Below are positions 1-6,882 of a stretch of DNA of 18,800 nucleotides, one piece after another. The stretch spans positions 1-18,800 of the forward strand of contig DATFYI010000114.1 in NCBI GenBank assembly GCA_035315125.1, given 5' to 3'. The notes beneath the pieces were generated by a model. The model had not been told where the DNA came from, did no database searches, and saw only the letters and a list, made by a program, of their open reading frames with translations. The position numbers and the translations under genes were made by a program. This stretch comes from DATFYI01 sp035315125 (GTDB taxonomy: Bacteria > Chloroflexota > Anaerolineae > Anaerolineales > Anaerolineaceae). The stretch's first letter is position 1. Each line of letters opens with the position of its first letter.

Positions 1-98
1 CCCACCGTCTGGCAAGGGTGATCTTGCAATTGGAAGAGGCTGATGCGCATATCAACGACAACCGCCCGGATCAAGGACTGAATTTGCCCGGCCAATAA
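1..98 (+). CDS. C-terminal end of an unidentified plus-strand gene (partial)
   Basis: From position 3 one frame stays open to a TAA at 96-98 and gives about 31 residues, ending NLPGQ. It is charged and helix-like, with LARVILQLEEADAH near its beginning. The other two plus frames meet stops earlier. The open stretch is short and could be chance, but the hairpin that follows at 272-299 suits the end of a plus-strand transcription unit meeting the minus-strand genes. No domain can be recognised from so little sequence. I see no supportable gene between 99 and 371; that stretch holds only very short open frames and the hairpin. Confidence 0.35.
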   Translation, partial: HRLARVILQLEEADAHINDNRPDQGLNLPGQ

Positions 99-271
99 GG
101 TCTAAAAGGGATGCAAGCATGAGCGCGCCTGGCAGATGGTCAGCTGAAAAGTGATAATGGTTTTGAGCTGATCGGGTGGTAAGCACAGGATGGGTGCGAA
201 GCCATGCTGCTGGCTGCCGAGATGCATTCGTATGTGATCCTGATGGGCATAAGGATCCTAAATATTAAAGG

Positions 272-299
272 CTCCCTGTCCTCATTGAGGGACAGGGAG
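272..299. terminator. Hairpin between converging units, probable terminator
   Basis: CTCCCTGTCC (272-281) pairs perfectly with GGACAGGGAG (290-299) around an 8-base loop. On the plus strand a T-rich stretch including ATTTTT follows about 5-12 bases later. On the minus strand the stem is followed by CTTTAATATTT. It lies between the end of the partial plus-strand gene (98) and the stop of the minus-strand lipoprotein (372), so it probably serves both directions. Confidence 0.6.
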
Positions 300-371
300 T
301 TGGTTCATTTTTGTCGATCGGTAAATTGATTATACCCAGGGGAGTCTGAACATCATATCTTTGGGTGCTGG

Positions 372-1571
372 TTACGGTTTTGGAGTATGGGTTGGCGTTG
401 GAGTATGTGTCGGTTTTGGGGTATTTGTTGGCAATGGAGTATTAGTTGGAAGCGGAGTATGGGTAGGCAATGGAGTATTAGTGGGCAGCGGGGTATTGGT
501 GGGCAATGGTGTGTTGGTGGGCAGCGGTGTGTTGGTAGGTAGGGGAGTATTGGTCGGGAGCGGTGTGTTAGTTGGCGCTGGACTATTGATGCAATACAGA
601 CTGAAATCTTGCTCACTAAAATATTGGTGGTTCGGGTTGTCGATATAAATTCTAGCCCAACCGTTGTAGGGGTTCGGATTTACGATATTATGTTTCCCAA
701 GGGTCCAGGTTATCGAAACACTGATTGTGCCGGCGCTGCCGAAATCAAGCGTATTCTCGCCTGTGCTGGCGCCATTGCTGAACTGCCAGTAGTAAGTCAC
801 CGTGCCGGGTCCATTGGTTGTAATATCACCGCTGAAAGTAAATCTATATCCAACCGGGCAGGTTGCATCGACGAATTCGTTATTAACGCTCATATCAACA
901 TGCGTGACTGTAAAACCATAGCCTGACCAGACATTGATCAGGACATAGACCGGTGAGTTTCCAGCCCCAACGCCAAAGACTACACCCGTATCACTTCTAA
1001 GCAGCCAGTAACCTTCATATGCACCGGGGGAATACGGGGCCATCATATTGACAGATACCTCAACGCTTTGACCCGGAGCGACATAGCCAGGCAGATTGAC
1101 AATAGTTGAAGCTGAAAGTGAGTTACCTGAACCGAATATCAATTGGAAGTTTGTGTTCCAGCTGCAGGAGCCTGTATTTTCTAATGCCCAGGTCTTGGTG
1201 AAATATTGACCTCCATCCAGGACTGTGCCATCTGGGATCGTGACGTCTCCAAGAAATGCAGCGCTATAACAGGCTGCATACGGCGTGATATAGCTATATG
1301 GCGTCGAAGTTGGCAAGGGTGTATTGGTAGGCGCCTGGGTCGCTGTGGGAGTTTCAGTTGCAGTTGCAGTGGCTGTTGGAGTGGGGGTCTGACTGGCTTG
1401 CGAGAGCGCAACTTGTGTGGATTGGGCTTGCAGAGTTTGTACAATTGCGGTGGTGGTCAATTCAAGACCAGGGGTAGGTGAAGGCGCCTCAGCCGAAACA
1501 AACAAACCACATGAGCTGATCAGCATCGTCATCAATAAAAAAGCAGGGGCGAGTAAACTATATTTCTTCAT
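372..1571 (-). CDS. Lipoprotein with NBR1-type Ig-like domain and C-terminal Pro/Thr/Asn repeats
   Basis: A 399-residue protein. I start it at the ATG at 1571 rather than the upstream in-frame one at 1610, because it then begins MKKYSLL and has a lipoprotein signal with lipobox ISSC (Cys21). This predicts a lipid-anchored protein on the outer face of the membrane. A Thr/Pro/Ala-rich linker spans about residues 27-93. Residues about 97-212 match the NBR1 central (N_BRCA1_IG, four-tryptophan) domain, seen as KTWALENTG, CSWN and GYWLLRSDTG. A second beta-rich segment (about 213-327), with a conserved-looking Cys near each end, is probably another Ig-like module. The tail (329-399) is a hexapeptide array. 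The start overlaps the patatin stop by 14 bases, so the two are probably translationally coupled. The specific role is unknown; binding or surface display is inference. Confidence 0.85.
   Translation of the reverse strand: MKKYSLLAPAFLLMTMLISSCGLFVSAEAPSPTPGLELTTTAIVQTLQAQSTQVALSQASQTPTPTATATATETPTATQAPTNTPLPTSTPYSYITPYAACYSAAFLGDVTIPDGTVLDGGQYFTKTWALENTGSCSWNTNFQLIFGSGNSLSASTIVNLPGYVAPGQSVEVSVNMMAPYSPGAYEGYWLLRSDTGVVFGVGAGNSPVYVLINVWSGYGFTVTHVDMSVNNEFVDATCPVGYRFTFSGDITTNGPGTVTYYWQFSNGASTGENTLDFGSAGTISVSITWTLGKHNIVNPNPYNGWARIYIDNPNHQYFSEQDFSLYCINSPAPTNTPLPTNTPLPTNTPLPTNTPLPTNTPLPTNTPLPTHTPLPTNTPLPTNTPKPTHTPTPTHTPKP
375..581 (-). repeat. 18-bp tandem repeats coding 11 units of PLPTNT plus PKP
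   Basis: Eleven consecutive 18-base units encode PAPTNT, five PLPTNT, PLPTHT, two PLPTNT, PKPTHT and PTPTHT, followed by PKP and the stop. The units differ at third positions but keep the frame, as expected for a coding array that can gain or lose whole units without frameshift. Asn-to-His and Leu-to-Lys/Thr changes cluster at the 3' end of the gene. The same composition recurs once in the N-terminal linker (APTNTPLPTSTP). Open frames on the opposite strand and in another frame here are by-products of the repeat. Confidence 0.9.
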
Positions 1572-2535
1572 TCTCTTCAAATCTATTTCTAACTTTATTG
1601 GTATAGCCAAGCGGGCGGGATAAAAGATCCTTCAATGCACCATACCAAACAGGCTTTTGTACGCTTTCTGCCTTGTTTAATCTATAATTGGGTTTAGCCA
1701 GGCTGGTCCATTGATCAATCATCCGGTTTGCTCTTTCATAACCAGCCCGGATCATCATCTCGCTTTCTCGAAAATCCCAAGTTTGAGTCGAGCTTATCCC
1801 TCTAAAATCGATTGTGCATACGGGTACACCTTGCGCCTCTGCCAGACCCGTTTCCAGGTAGACATGACGGCGGCCTACAGCATAAAGATATTGTTTGAAA
1901 TATTGGGCTAGCGTCGGGTTTTCATTTGGAATGGGGCTGGGATCATCCAGATCTAGAGCTATGATCTCGGTGGCGCCCAGAAGTAAAGTAGGCTCAATTG
2001 GGAGATTGGTAAGTGTGCCCCCATCCATGAGCATTTGCCCACCTTTTTGAAGTGGCACAAACCAGGGTGGTAAGGCGATGGATGTCAATAAACCTTCCAA
2101 AACAGAATCATCAGGGTTTTCTCCAAAAATAATCGGTTGGCCGGTCCCGAGATCCGCGCTGATTAATGCAAGCTTCCCCCAGGGCAGCTTTCTAAAGCTT
2201 AGGTCGCGGGTAATTCCTAATGACACAAGATAATTTTCGATCTTCTTCCGTGTGGCGTCACTGGGGTGGCCGACCATAATCCGCAGTGCGAGCTGTGCTA
2301 CTTTTGGATTCAACATTTGCGCGTCGCTTACATCCTTCCAGACATGTTCCAGATGATCGACTCCATCCAGATTGACACCCCACAGCGCCAGTCCAGCAGC
2401 ATTCATCGCGCCGATCGACGAACCAACCATTAGATCAGGAGTGATGCCGTTTTCCAAAATAGCCCTCATTGCACCAACCTGGAACGCGCCGCGAGGTCCC
2501 CCGCCGCTAAATACAATTGCAGTACATTTATCCAT
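1558..2535 (-). CDS. Patatin-like phospholipase
   Basis: A 325-residue protein of the bacterial patatin (RssA-like) family, acyl hydrolases acting on phospholipids or other lipid esters. The oxyanion loop GGGPRG is at 11-16, the nucleophile elbow GSSIG at 38-42 (Ser40) and the second dyad residue at Asp171 in DGG, so the active site is intact. The length is normal for a single-domain bacterial patatin, with no obvious signal peptide, suggesting a cytoplasmic or membrane-peripheral enzyme. The ATG at 2535 is preceded by GGAGGAAGATA, a strong ribosome binding site. The 3' end overlaps the lipoprotein start by 14 bases. One of the four conserved promoter-like elements (2960-3015) lies upstream and may drive it. 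The substrate cannot be told from sequence. Confidence 0.93.
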   Translation of the reverse strand: MDKCTAIVFSGGGPRGAFQVGAMRAILENGITPDLMVGSSIGAMNAAGLALWGVNLDGVDHLEHVWKDVSDAQMLNPKVAQLALRIMVGHPSDATRKKIENYLVSLGITRDLSFRKLPWGKLALISADLGTGQPIIFGENPDDSVLEGLLTSIALPPWFVPLQKGGQMLMDGGTLTNLPIEPTLLLGATEIIALDLDDPSPIPNENPTLAQYFKQYLYAVGRRHVYLETGLAEAQGVPVCTIDFRGISSTQTWDFRESEMMIRAGYERANRMIDQWTSLAKPNYRLNKAESVQKPVWYGALKDLLSRPLGYTNKVRNRFEENEEI

Positions 2536-2637
2536 TATCTTCCTCCGAACATTGTGTAAACGAAACTATAAAATCCTACATGGTGATGCTCTATTTTGCC
2601 ATTCCAGGTAGCTATAAAGTCTTGATCTGTGAGTAGT

Positions 2638-2847
2638 TCAGGCAGGATCAGACGAGAAACCATCTTCATCTTTATCTCTTTGGTCGGATTCCTGGCTCCC
2701 ATCTGCCTCGTGGCTATCTGATCTGATAACCATATGCTCATCAATATCCGGCTTTTGATCTTCTTTATTAGAGGTAGAATGCTTTCGCCTGAGCCGGAGA
2801 TCTCCAGCAAACCTTTTTAGAAATCGATCGCCAAGCAGACTTTGCAT
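2638..2847 (-). CDS. Hypothetical 69-residue acidic ORF, doubtful
   Basis: The ORF encodes a basic N-terminal third (MQSLLGDRFLKRFAGDLRLR) followed by a hydrophilic, Asp/Ser-rich tail ending GFSSDPA. It has no recognisable domain and no ribosome binding site at a normal distance: AAAGGTGA is about 15 bases upstream of the ATG at 2847. In another frame a 91-residue ORF (2810 to 2535) overlaps it and ends with a TAA sharing its last base with the patatin ATG, which could also be read as a coupling signal. Neither frame is clearly coding. The region could instead be a leader of the patatin transcript or decayed coding sequence. Confidence 0.25.
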   Translation of the reverse strand: MQSLLGDRFLKRFAGDLRLRRKHSTSNKEDQKPDIDEHMVIRSDSHEADGSQESDQRDKDEDGFSSDPA

Positions 2848-2959
2848 TTGGATTAACCCGATTCACCTTTCGATAAAATTCTGTTCCCTGGCCAAAGCAG
2901 ATTATTTTACTGCTTTCAGCTCCAAGAGAATTGACAAATCATTGTTCGTCATCCTGCTT

Positions 2960-3015
2960 ATAGTATCAGCCTGGGCACACGCCGTCATGAATCGAAAGTG
3001 CTATAAAAGCATCAA
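2960..3015 (-). promoter_or_regulatory. Conserved direct-repeat promoter element, copy 1
   Basis: Read on the minus strand: repeat A TTGATGCTTTT (3015-3005), repeat B ATAGCACTTTC (3004-2994), block GATTCATGAC (2993-2984), an 18-base spacer, then TACTAT (2965-2960) as a possible -10 box. An alternative -10, TATAAG, overlaps it. It points toward the doubtful 69-residue ORF (start 2847) and, beyond it, the patatin/lipoprotein pair (start 2535). No other supported gene lies between it and the patatin. Confidence 0.5.
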
Positions 3016-3046
3016 TACAGTCATCGATCCATCTGCTGTTGGAAGG

Positions 3047-3202
3047 CTAGATTTCTATTTCCCGACCGGATGGGCTGCCAAATAAAAACTCCAGTAACAA
3101 CATTCCAATCAAACTGATAATCAGTCCGCTGATCCGACCACCCGAATGCTTCTTCTGGTATTGTTCAAATTCTACATTATTGGTTAATAGATCCTTATTC
3201 AT
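3047..3202 (-). CDS. Small single-helix membrane protein (51 residues)
   Basis: The ATG at 3202 is preceded by AAGGAGAAAAA, an excellent ribosome binding site, and the frame runs to a TAG at 3047-3049. The product starts MNKDLLTNNVEFEQYQKKHS, then has a basic GGR and one hydrophobic helix at about residues 24-41 (ISGLIISLIGMLLLEFLF) with GxxxG-like small residues, and ends SPSGREIEI. The helix contains one Glu near its end. It resembles small inner-membrane stress or regulatory peptides in build, but I do not recognise a family. It is preceded by its own copy of the conserved promoter element (3283-3338), which supports an expressed gene. Confidence 0.6.
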   Translation of the reverse strand: MNKDLLTNNVEFEQYQKKHSGGRISGLIISLIGMLLLEFLFGSPSGREIEI

Positions 3203-3282
3203 TTTTTCTCCTTCATCCATCGCTGCATTACATAAACGGTAAACATTGATGGGCTAAAATAATTTCTCCGTAATACAACTAT

Positions 3283-3338
3283 AGGATACTCCGATCGATA
3301 TAAGCTGTCATGAACCGAAAGTGTTAAAAAAGGGTCAT
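3283..3338 (-). promoter_or_regulatory. Conserved direct-repeat promoter element, copy 2
   Basis: Minus strand: repeat A ATGACCCTTTT (3338-3328), repeat B TTAACACTTTC (3327-3317), block GGTTCATGAC (3316-3307), an 18-base spacer, then TATCCT (3288-3283). A second -10-like hexamer TATAGT follows directly, sharing one base (3283-3278), so the exact start site is open. It lies 81 bases upstream of the ATG of the 51-residue membrane protein and downstream of the deacetylase stop. The spacer shares ATCGAT with copy 4. Confidence 0.5.
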
Positions 3339-3454
3339 TTGGTTTACGCGACTTTAATTTCGCTGATAAAAAATGTCCAGCCATACCTAACTGGATATAA
3401 TCTTTATCTTAGCATCCTATCGATTGCGCGCAAAATCGACTGGGCTGTTATACG

Positions 3455-4375
3455 CTATGGAAGGTTGTCTGGGTTGATGGCAGCCGAAAAATCAGTCAAC
3501 CGAATTGCCAGGCGTTCAACTTCGAGGCGTGCGCGCGGATTAAGCAGAACTCCAAGTTCTTTGGGGCGCTCAGCGCGGTAGCCTTCATCCATCGTATAAA
3601 GTTCAGGGGCTTCCAAGGCCGGGTGAACCATGAGCTCGCTCAGGCCGGGTGGAAGTTGGTGGAGGATAGCGGAGAAGTTCCCCAGGGTGGGGTCGGCGAA
3701 AAAAGCGCTGATAAACCAATCAGGGCTTCCTAGTTTTGCAGCAACTTGCCGCAATTGGCGATGTGATTTGAACTCATGAAGAAAACGCATCGGGTAGCGA
3801 GGATATTGCAAAAAAATAGAAGGTATCAATCGCAGGGTGTCACCCAGGCTGTTTAGGCTACCGATCATAAAACGACCGGGGACAATCTTGAGAATGGGCT
3901 GCCGGACTGGAACATGGTACTTACACGCCAGCTCAACCACAATCTCAAAAAGGGGTGTGCTGAGCGCCATAAAATGCCCGTGGTAATCAATATGATCAAA
4001 AGATACACCCCACTCCAGCAGCAGCTCGGCCTGAGCCGTTGCCTCAGCGCGGACTTCATCCAACGGAATTTCAGAAAGTCTCGGGTAGACCGCTTCCATC
4101 GGGAAAAAAGTACCATCTGGACGGACTAAGTGTCGAACCCGCGCTGCTGGCAGGACTGGACGCCCTGCGGTCATGTTGAGATGCAGGCCAATCGGTAGGG
4201 TTGGCTCAAGCGCATGAGCGATTGCGACCCGTTCTGGTGCTCCAGGGATGCTTACCATCGCACTGGTGGTGGTGATCAAGCCTTCCCTATAACCCAATAA
4301 AATTCCCTGAGTAATTGCGTCGTTATATCCAAAATCATCGGCGTTGATGATGAGTGAACGTAAATTAGAGGCCAT
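3455..4375 (-). CDS. ChbG/YdjC-family carbohydrate deacetylase
   Basis: A 306-residue member of the YdjC/ChbG family, metal-dependent hydrolases that remove acetyl groups from N-acetylated sugars such as chitooligosaccharides. The N-terminal NADDFG motif is at 11-16 (Asp13/Asp14), GLHLN at 63-67 (His65) and HIDYHGH at 128-134. Together these supply the Asp-His-His metal site and catalytic Asp typical of the family. There is no signal peptide, so it is cytoplasmic. The ATG at 4375 has only a weak upstream purine stretch. It follows DegV on the same strand, but a hairpin at 4396-4431 separates them, so it may have its own promoter. The actual sugar substrate is unknown; many relatives sit in glycolipid or hopanoid clusters, which are not seen here. 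Confidence 0.88.
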   Translation of the reverse strand: MASNLRSLIINADDFGYNDAITQGILLGYREGLITTTSAMVSIPGAPERVAIAHALEPTLPIGLHLNMTAGRPVLPAARVRHLVRPDGTFFPMEAVYPRLSEIPLDEVRAEATAQAELLLEWGVSFDHIDYHGHFMALSTPLFEIVVELACKYHVPVRQPILKIVPGRFMIGSLNSLGDTLRLIPSIFLQYPRYPMRFLHEFKSHRQLRQVAAKLGSPDWFISAFFADPTLGNFSAILHQLPPGLSELMVHPALEAPELYTMDEGYRAERPKELGVLLNPRARLEVERLAIRLTDFSAAINPDNLP

Positions 4376-4395
4376 TTATAACCATTATAATTGAA

Positions 4396-4431
4396 AGCAC
4401 CCAAGCTGTCGTTGGCAACACCTCGGGTGCT
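4396..4431 (-). terminator. Stem-loop after DegV, probable terminator
   Basis: AGCACCC (4396-4402) pairs with GGGTGCT (4425-4431). Partial pairing continues inward, with a GTTG/CAAC inner stem. On the minus strand the stem is followed by TTTCAATTATAAT, a weak T tract. It lies between the DegV stop (4460) and the deacetylase start (4375), so it could end the DegV message or attenuate read-through. Confidence 0.45.
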
Positions 4432-4459
4432 ACTAAAGACTATAAGAAGCTATAATCCA

Positions 4460-5407
4460 TCATGCATAGACTGGTTCTCGGTTTTCTTGCTTTTGAAACG
4501 CATTTTCTTTATGCAGTTTCAAAATGCCAGATACATCCTGTGGAGTGATCTCACTTTCCGCACCAGCTTTAAAAGCAATCGCAATCGTACCCGGCCCAAC
4601 GTGAGCGCCAATCACGGGGGTGAAATCTGACAAGATTGACTCAATCGGTGAAAAACGTTCCTGCGCCTTTGCCAGCAACTCTTGCGCTGGATCCTTAGCC
4701 AGGGCATGAAAGACACAAATGCGCACCGGCGTGCGATTACCAATTTCCTTTTCCACCAGATCCAGCATTCTCTCGAGCGCTTTTCGGCTGGAGAAAGCGC
4801 TGCCGGCAAGTTCGACTTTTCCACCTCGGAATTCAACAATTGGCTTGAGATTAACAGCTGACCCTAACAACCGTTTGGCGCTGTTGATACGTCCGCCGGC
4901 TGCCAGATATTTGAGGGTGTCGAGGGCTCCAAAGACCCCAATATTTCCATAAGCTTTTTGTGCGATTTGTTCGCAGCTGGATAGATCCATGCCCGCTGCA
5001 GCCGCACGGGCAGCGGCCAACACTTGCAAACCTAAAGCCATGCAAACTAGATTTGTGTCCATCACCGTCGCACGATCCTTTGGAAATTTCTGCAGCTCCT
5101 CAACCGCTGTCTGATAAGTATTAGAAATACCACTGGAAATCGGCATCATCAGCACATCGTAGCCATTGTTTATCAGCTGCCTGACGTTTTTGTTAATCTC
5201 ACCGGCAGATAGCTGGCTTGTGTGAGGCAAAGTGTTCGATGTGAGCAACCGCTTATAAAATTCCTCTGGCTGGATATCAACACCATCTCGATAGCTTTGC
5301 CCATCCCAATTCAATAAAAGTGGCATGACTCGAATAGGATATTGGGCAACCAAATCGTTCGGTATAGATGCGCTGCTGTCTGTTAATATCATTACAGGGT
5401 GTTCCAT
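4460..5407 (-). CDS. DegV family fatty-acid-binding protein
   Basis: A 315-residue DegV-fold protein. In Gram-positive bacteria such proteins (FakB) bind a fatty acid and present it to the kinase FakA for phosphorylation and entry into phospholipids. Family marks are TDSSAS near residue 9, PHTSQLSAGE at 61-70 (Thr63/Ser64 contact the fatty-acid head group in FakB), SSGISNT at 91-97, LKYLAAGGRI in the C-terminal domain, and HVGPGTIAIAF near the end. I use the ATG at 5407 because AAGGAGAT lies six bases upstream; an in-frame start at 5428 lacks this. No FakA-like kinase is next to it. A role in lipid supply is inference from the family. Confidence 0.93.
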   Translation of the reverse strand: MEHPVMILTDSSASIPNDLVAQYPIRVMPLLLNWDGQSYRDGVDIQPEEFYKRLLTSNTLPHTSQLSAGEINKNVRQLINNGYDVLMMPISSGISNTYQTAVEELQKFPKDRATVMDTNLVCMALGLQVLAAARAAAAGMDLSSCEQIAQKAYGNIGVFGALDTLKYLAAGGRINSAKRLLGSAVNLKPIVEFRGGKVELAGSAFSSRKALERMLDLVEKEIGNRTPVRICVFHALAKDPAQELLAKAQERFSPIESILSDFTPVIGAHVGPGTIAIAFKAGAESEITPQDVSGILKLHKENAFQKQENREPVYA

Positions 5408-5468
5408 TTTTATCTCCTTCCTGACCATTTCCCTTTTTTAGGTCAGTTCACGAACCTGTATTAGTAAT

Positions 5469-5483
5469 CCGGATTTTGTCCGG
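5469..5483. terminator. Small hairpin between CrtO-like gene and DegV
   Basis: CCGGA (5469-5473) and TCCGG (5479-5483) enclose TTTTG. On the minus strand it is followed by ATTACTAATAC, without a proper T run, so it is at best a weak terminator. Its position, just after the acyltransferase stop (5533) and upstream of DegV, is the main argument. Confidence 0.25.
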
Positions 5484-5532
5484 GGCTTATCTGAATGTTA
5501 TAAATCCAATGATATATTCAAGCGGCAAATCC

Positions 5533-6075
5533 CTAATAAGAATGGGAAAGCTCTTTTTGTGGCACATAGATTGCGCCGTTATTCGGAATCTTCCGTTCCA
5601 TTTCACCCAGCAGTTTGCGCATGCGTGGGCGGTTATAACGCTGCAGGATTATAGGAACAAGGTTGTTGAGAACAGCATAGGCAACCATCGCCCAGCCAAG
5701 TGCAGCATTGTTCCACAAGAAGAAGAAAACGCTCGGAAGCATCATAACCCAATGGCAAATCTCAGCCCTGACGCTCTCCTTCAACCAGCGCTCCAGGTAA
5801 GCAGGATCATTTGTAGGCAGGTTTTTGATGGAAAATGCGCCGCGATAGAGCGCCGAGCCGTTTGGGATCAAGTGTTTCCAGGTACGAACATGAAATAACT
5901 GTTCGTAGATCTCTCCATCCTTTTCCCATGGAAAGGTTTGGAATAACCACTGGTTTGGATCGAGCCAGCTAAGTGGAATTTTGGAACTAAGAAATCCGAT
6001 GCTAAGTTGAAAGACCATCCAGGCCAGGATATCTATAAGAATTGTGTGTAACGGATCGAAAAAAAGTATTTGCAT
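5533..6075 (-). CDS. CrtO-type glycosyl-carotenoid acyltransferase family membrane protein
   Basis: A 180-residue membrane protein resembling CrtO, glycosyl-4,4'-diaponeurosporenoate acyltransferase, which in Staphylococcus aureus adds the fatty acyl chain in the last step of staphyloxanthin synthesis. A hydrophobic N-terminus covers about residues 2-27. Conserved-looking stretches follow: FPWEKDGEIYEQLF, RTWKHLIPNG, ESVRAEICHWVMM, and AVLNNLVPIILQRYNRPR near the C-terminus. I prefer the ATG at 6075, with AAAGG seven bases upstream, over a GTG at 6090. No other carotenoid gene is nearby, so the true acceptor may be another glycolipid. It has a conserved promoter-like element upstream (6112-6167), giving a leader of only about 30 bases. 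Confidence 0.75.
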   Translation of the reverse strand: MQILFFDPLHTILIDILAWMVFQLSIGFLSSKIPLSWLDPNQWLFQTFPWEKDGEIYEQLFHVRTWKHLIPNGSALYRGAFSIKNLPTNDPAYLERWLKESVRAEICHWVMMLPSVFFFLWNNAALGWAMVAYAVLNNLVPIILQRYNRPRMRKLLGEMERKIPNNGAIYVPQKELSHSY

Positions 6076-6111
6076 AAGACTGCCTTTCACTAGATTTTCA
6101 TTGTTGAAAAT

Positions 6112-6167
6112 ATCATAACCGGGTGGAGAAAGGCCGTCATCAATCCAAAGTGTTAATAAAGTGTCAA
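6112..6167 (-). promoter_or_regulatory. Conserved direct-repeat promoter element, copy 3
   Basis: The clearest copy. Minus strand: repeat A TTGACACTTTA (6167-6157), repeat B TTAACACTTTG (6156-6146), block GATTGATGAC (6145-6136), an 18-base spacer, then TATGAT (6117-6112), one mismatch from the bacterial -10 consensus. With a start near 6105 the direct repeats would lie at about -62 to -41, a normal activator position. It serves the CrtO-like gene (ATG 6075). Confidence 0.6.
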
Positions 6168-6281
6168 TGTTGTAGAGCGGAGATTTCCTGGTCGTACTTA
6201 TCTAAGGCAATTAATTTCAAAATTTCGATAATTTCCCAGACTAGCATACGACCCTGGTATCGGAAAGCCCCTTTTTTAAAT

Positions 6282-6309
6282 AAAATACCAGGTATCGGCC
6301 TGGTATTTT
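6282..6309. terminator. Intrinsic terminator, probably bidirectional
   Basis: AAAATACCAGG (6282-6292) pairs perfectly with CCTGGTATTTT (6299-6309) around a six-base loop. Read on the minus strand the stem runs into ATTTTATTTAAAAAAG, a fair T tract just after the stop of the protease-inhibitor gene (6325). A partial copy of the arm, CCTGGTATCGG, occurs at about 6253-6263. Confidence 0.75.
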
Positions 6310-6324
6310 ACTTTTATAGCATCT

Positions 6325-6726
6325 TTATTGCACGGTTACATCCACGGAATAAGTCTTCAGAGGGGGAACGTCCTTCTCGAATGGTCGATGATAGACCAGG
6401 GTCAGTTTTCCCTGACCAGCCTGAACCGCCTGGAATTTCAGGACAATCTGACCAGGAGCTCCCATCTTGCTGCTGCTGGGGGTCTGTTCTGCAGTGCCGA
6501 CTTGCTTTAAGATCGGTATTTCTTGTGCTGTCTCCCAGGTATAACCGGTGGTTGCGTTACCATCCAGGGTAACGACCAGGGTGTCACCCTGCTTCAGAGA
6601 TATGTTTTTCCCTGCATCCGCTGCACCTATCGCCACCTCTTTTTTAGTGTTCAAACTAAAGGCTGCCACGATAATGATGACCAGAACCAGGCCAGATATT
6701 ATGAGGATCCATTTTTTGTTAGACAT
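6325..6726 (-). CDS. Membrane-anchored chagasin-like (I42) protease inhibitor
   Basis: A 133-residue protein with an N-terminal anchor (about residues 5-24, WILIISGLVLVIIIVAAF) and an extracytoplasmic beta domain of the chagasin/amoebiasin inhibitor family I42. This family blocks papain-like cysteine proteases with three loops. All three are recognisable: NATTGYTW (57-64, the NPTTGY-type loop), GAPGQ (about 89-93, the glycine-rich middle loop) and YHRPFEK (about 112-118, the RPW-type loop with Phe instead of Trp). The ATG at 6726, preceded by AAAGGAG with seven-base spacing, is preferred to one at 6759. It ends in a strong terminator, so it is probably monocistronic. The target protease is not in the window. 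Confidence 0.88.
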   Translation of the reverse strand: MSNKKWILIISGLVLVIIIVAAFSLNTKKEVAIGAADAGKNISLKQGDTLVVTLDGNATTGYTWETAQEIPILKQVGTAEQTPSSSKMGAPGQIVLKFQAVQAGQGKLTLVYHRPFEKDVPPLKTYSVDVTVQ

Positions 6727-6882
6727 TTCATTCTCCTTTGTATCCTTTATTTTTTTCATGATTTTTAATAGTTATTACTGATTTAGCAACGCGATCGTAG
6801 GACGATTTAATTCATAATTGCTTCAATGTACTCCGGTAAGGCAGTAGGATCGATCTGGTTGAAATTCACTTTCGTAAACGCA

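Noticed and set aside
375..581. Regular short repeats resembling a CRISPR array
   Set aside because: Units are contiguous 18-mers without spacers and encode PLPTNT in frame; no cas genes are nearby.
361..648. Plus-strand ORF rich in Gly/Val over the repeat region
   Set aside because: It is the antisense of the in-frame 18-base repeats of the minus-strand lipoprotein, with no ribosome site; a similar minus-strand frame at 353-616 is also a by-product.
2535..2810. 91-residue minus-strand ORF ending on the patatin start (TAATG)
   Set aside because: The stop/start overlap is suggestive, but there is no ribosome site, no recognisable content and it conflicts with another equally weak ORF; noted under the 69-residue entry.
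3199..3384. 61-residue minus-strand ORF
   Set aside because: It runs through the conserved promoter element and overlaps the better supported start of the 51-residue protein; composition looks random.
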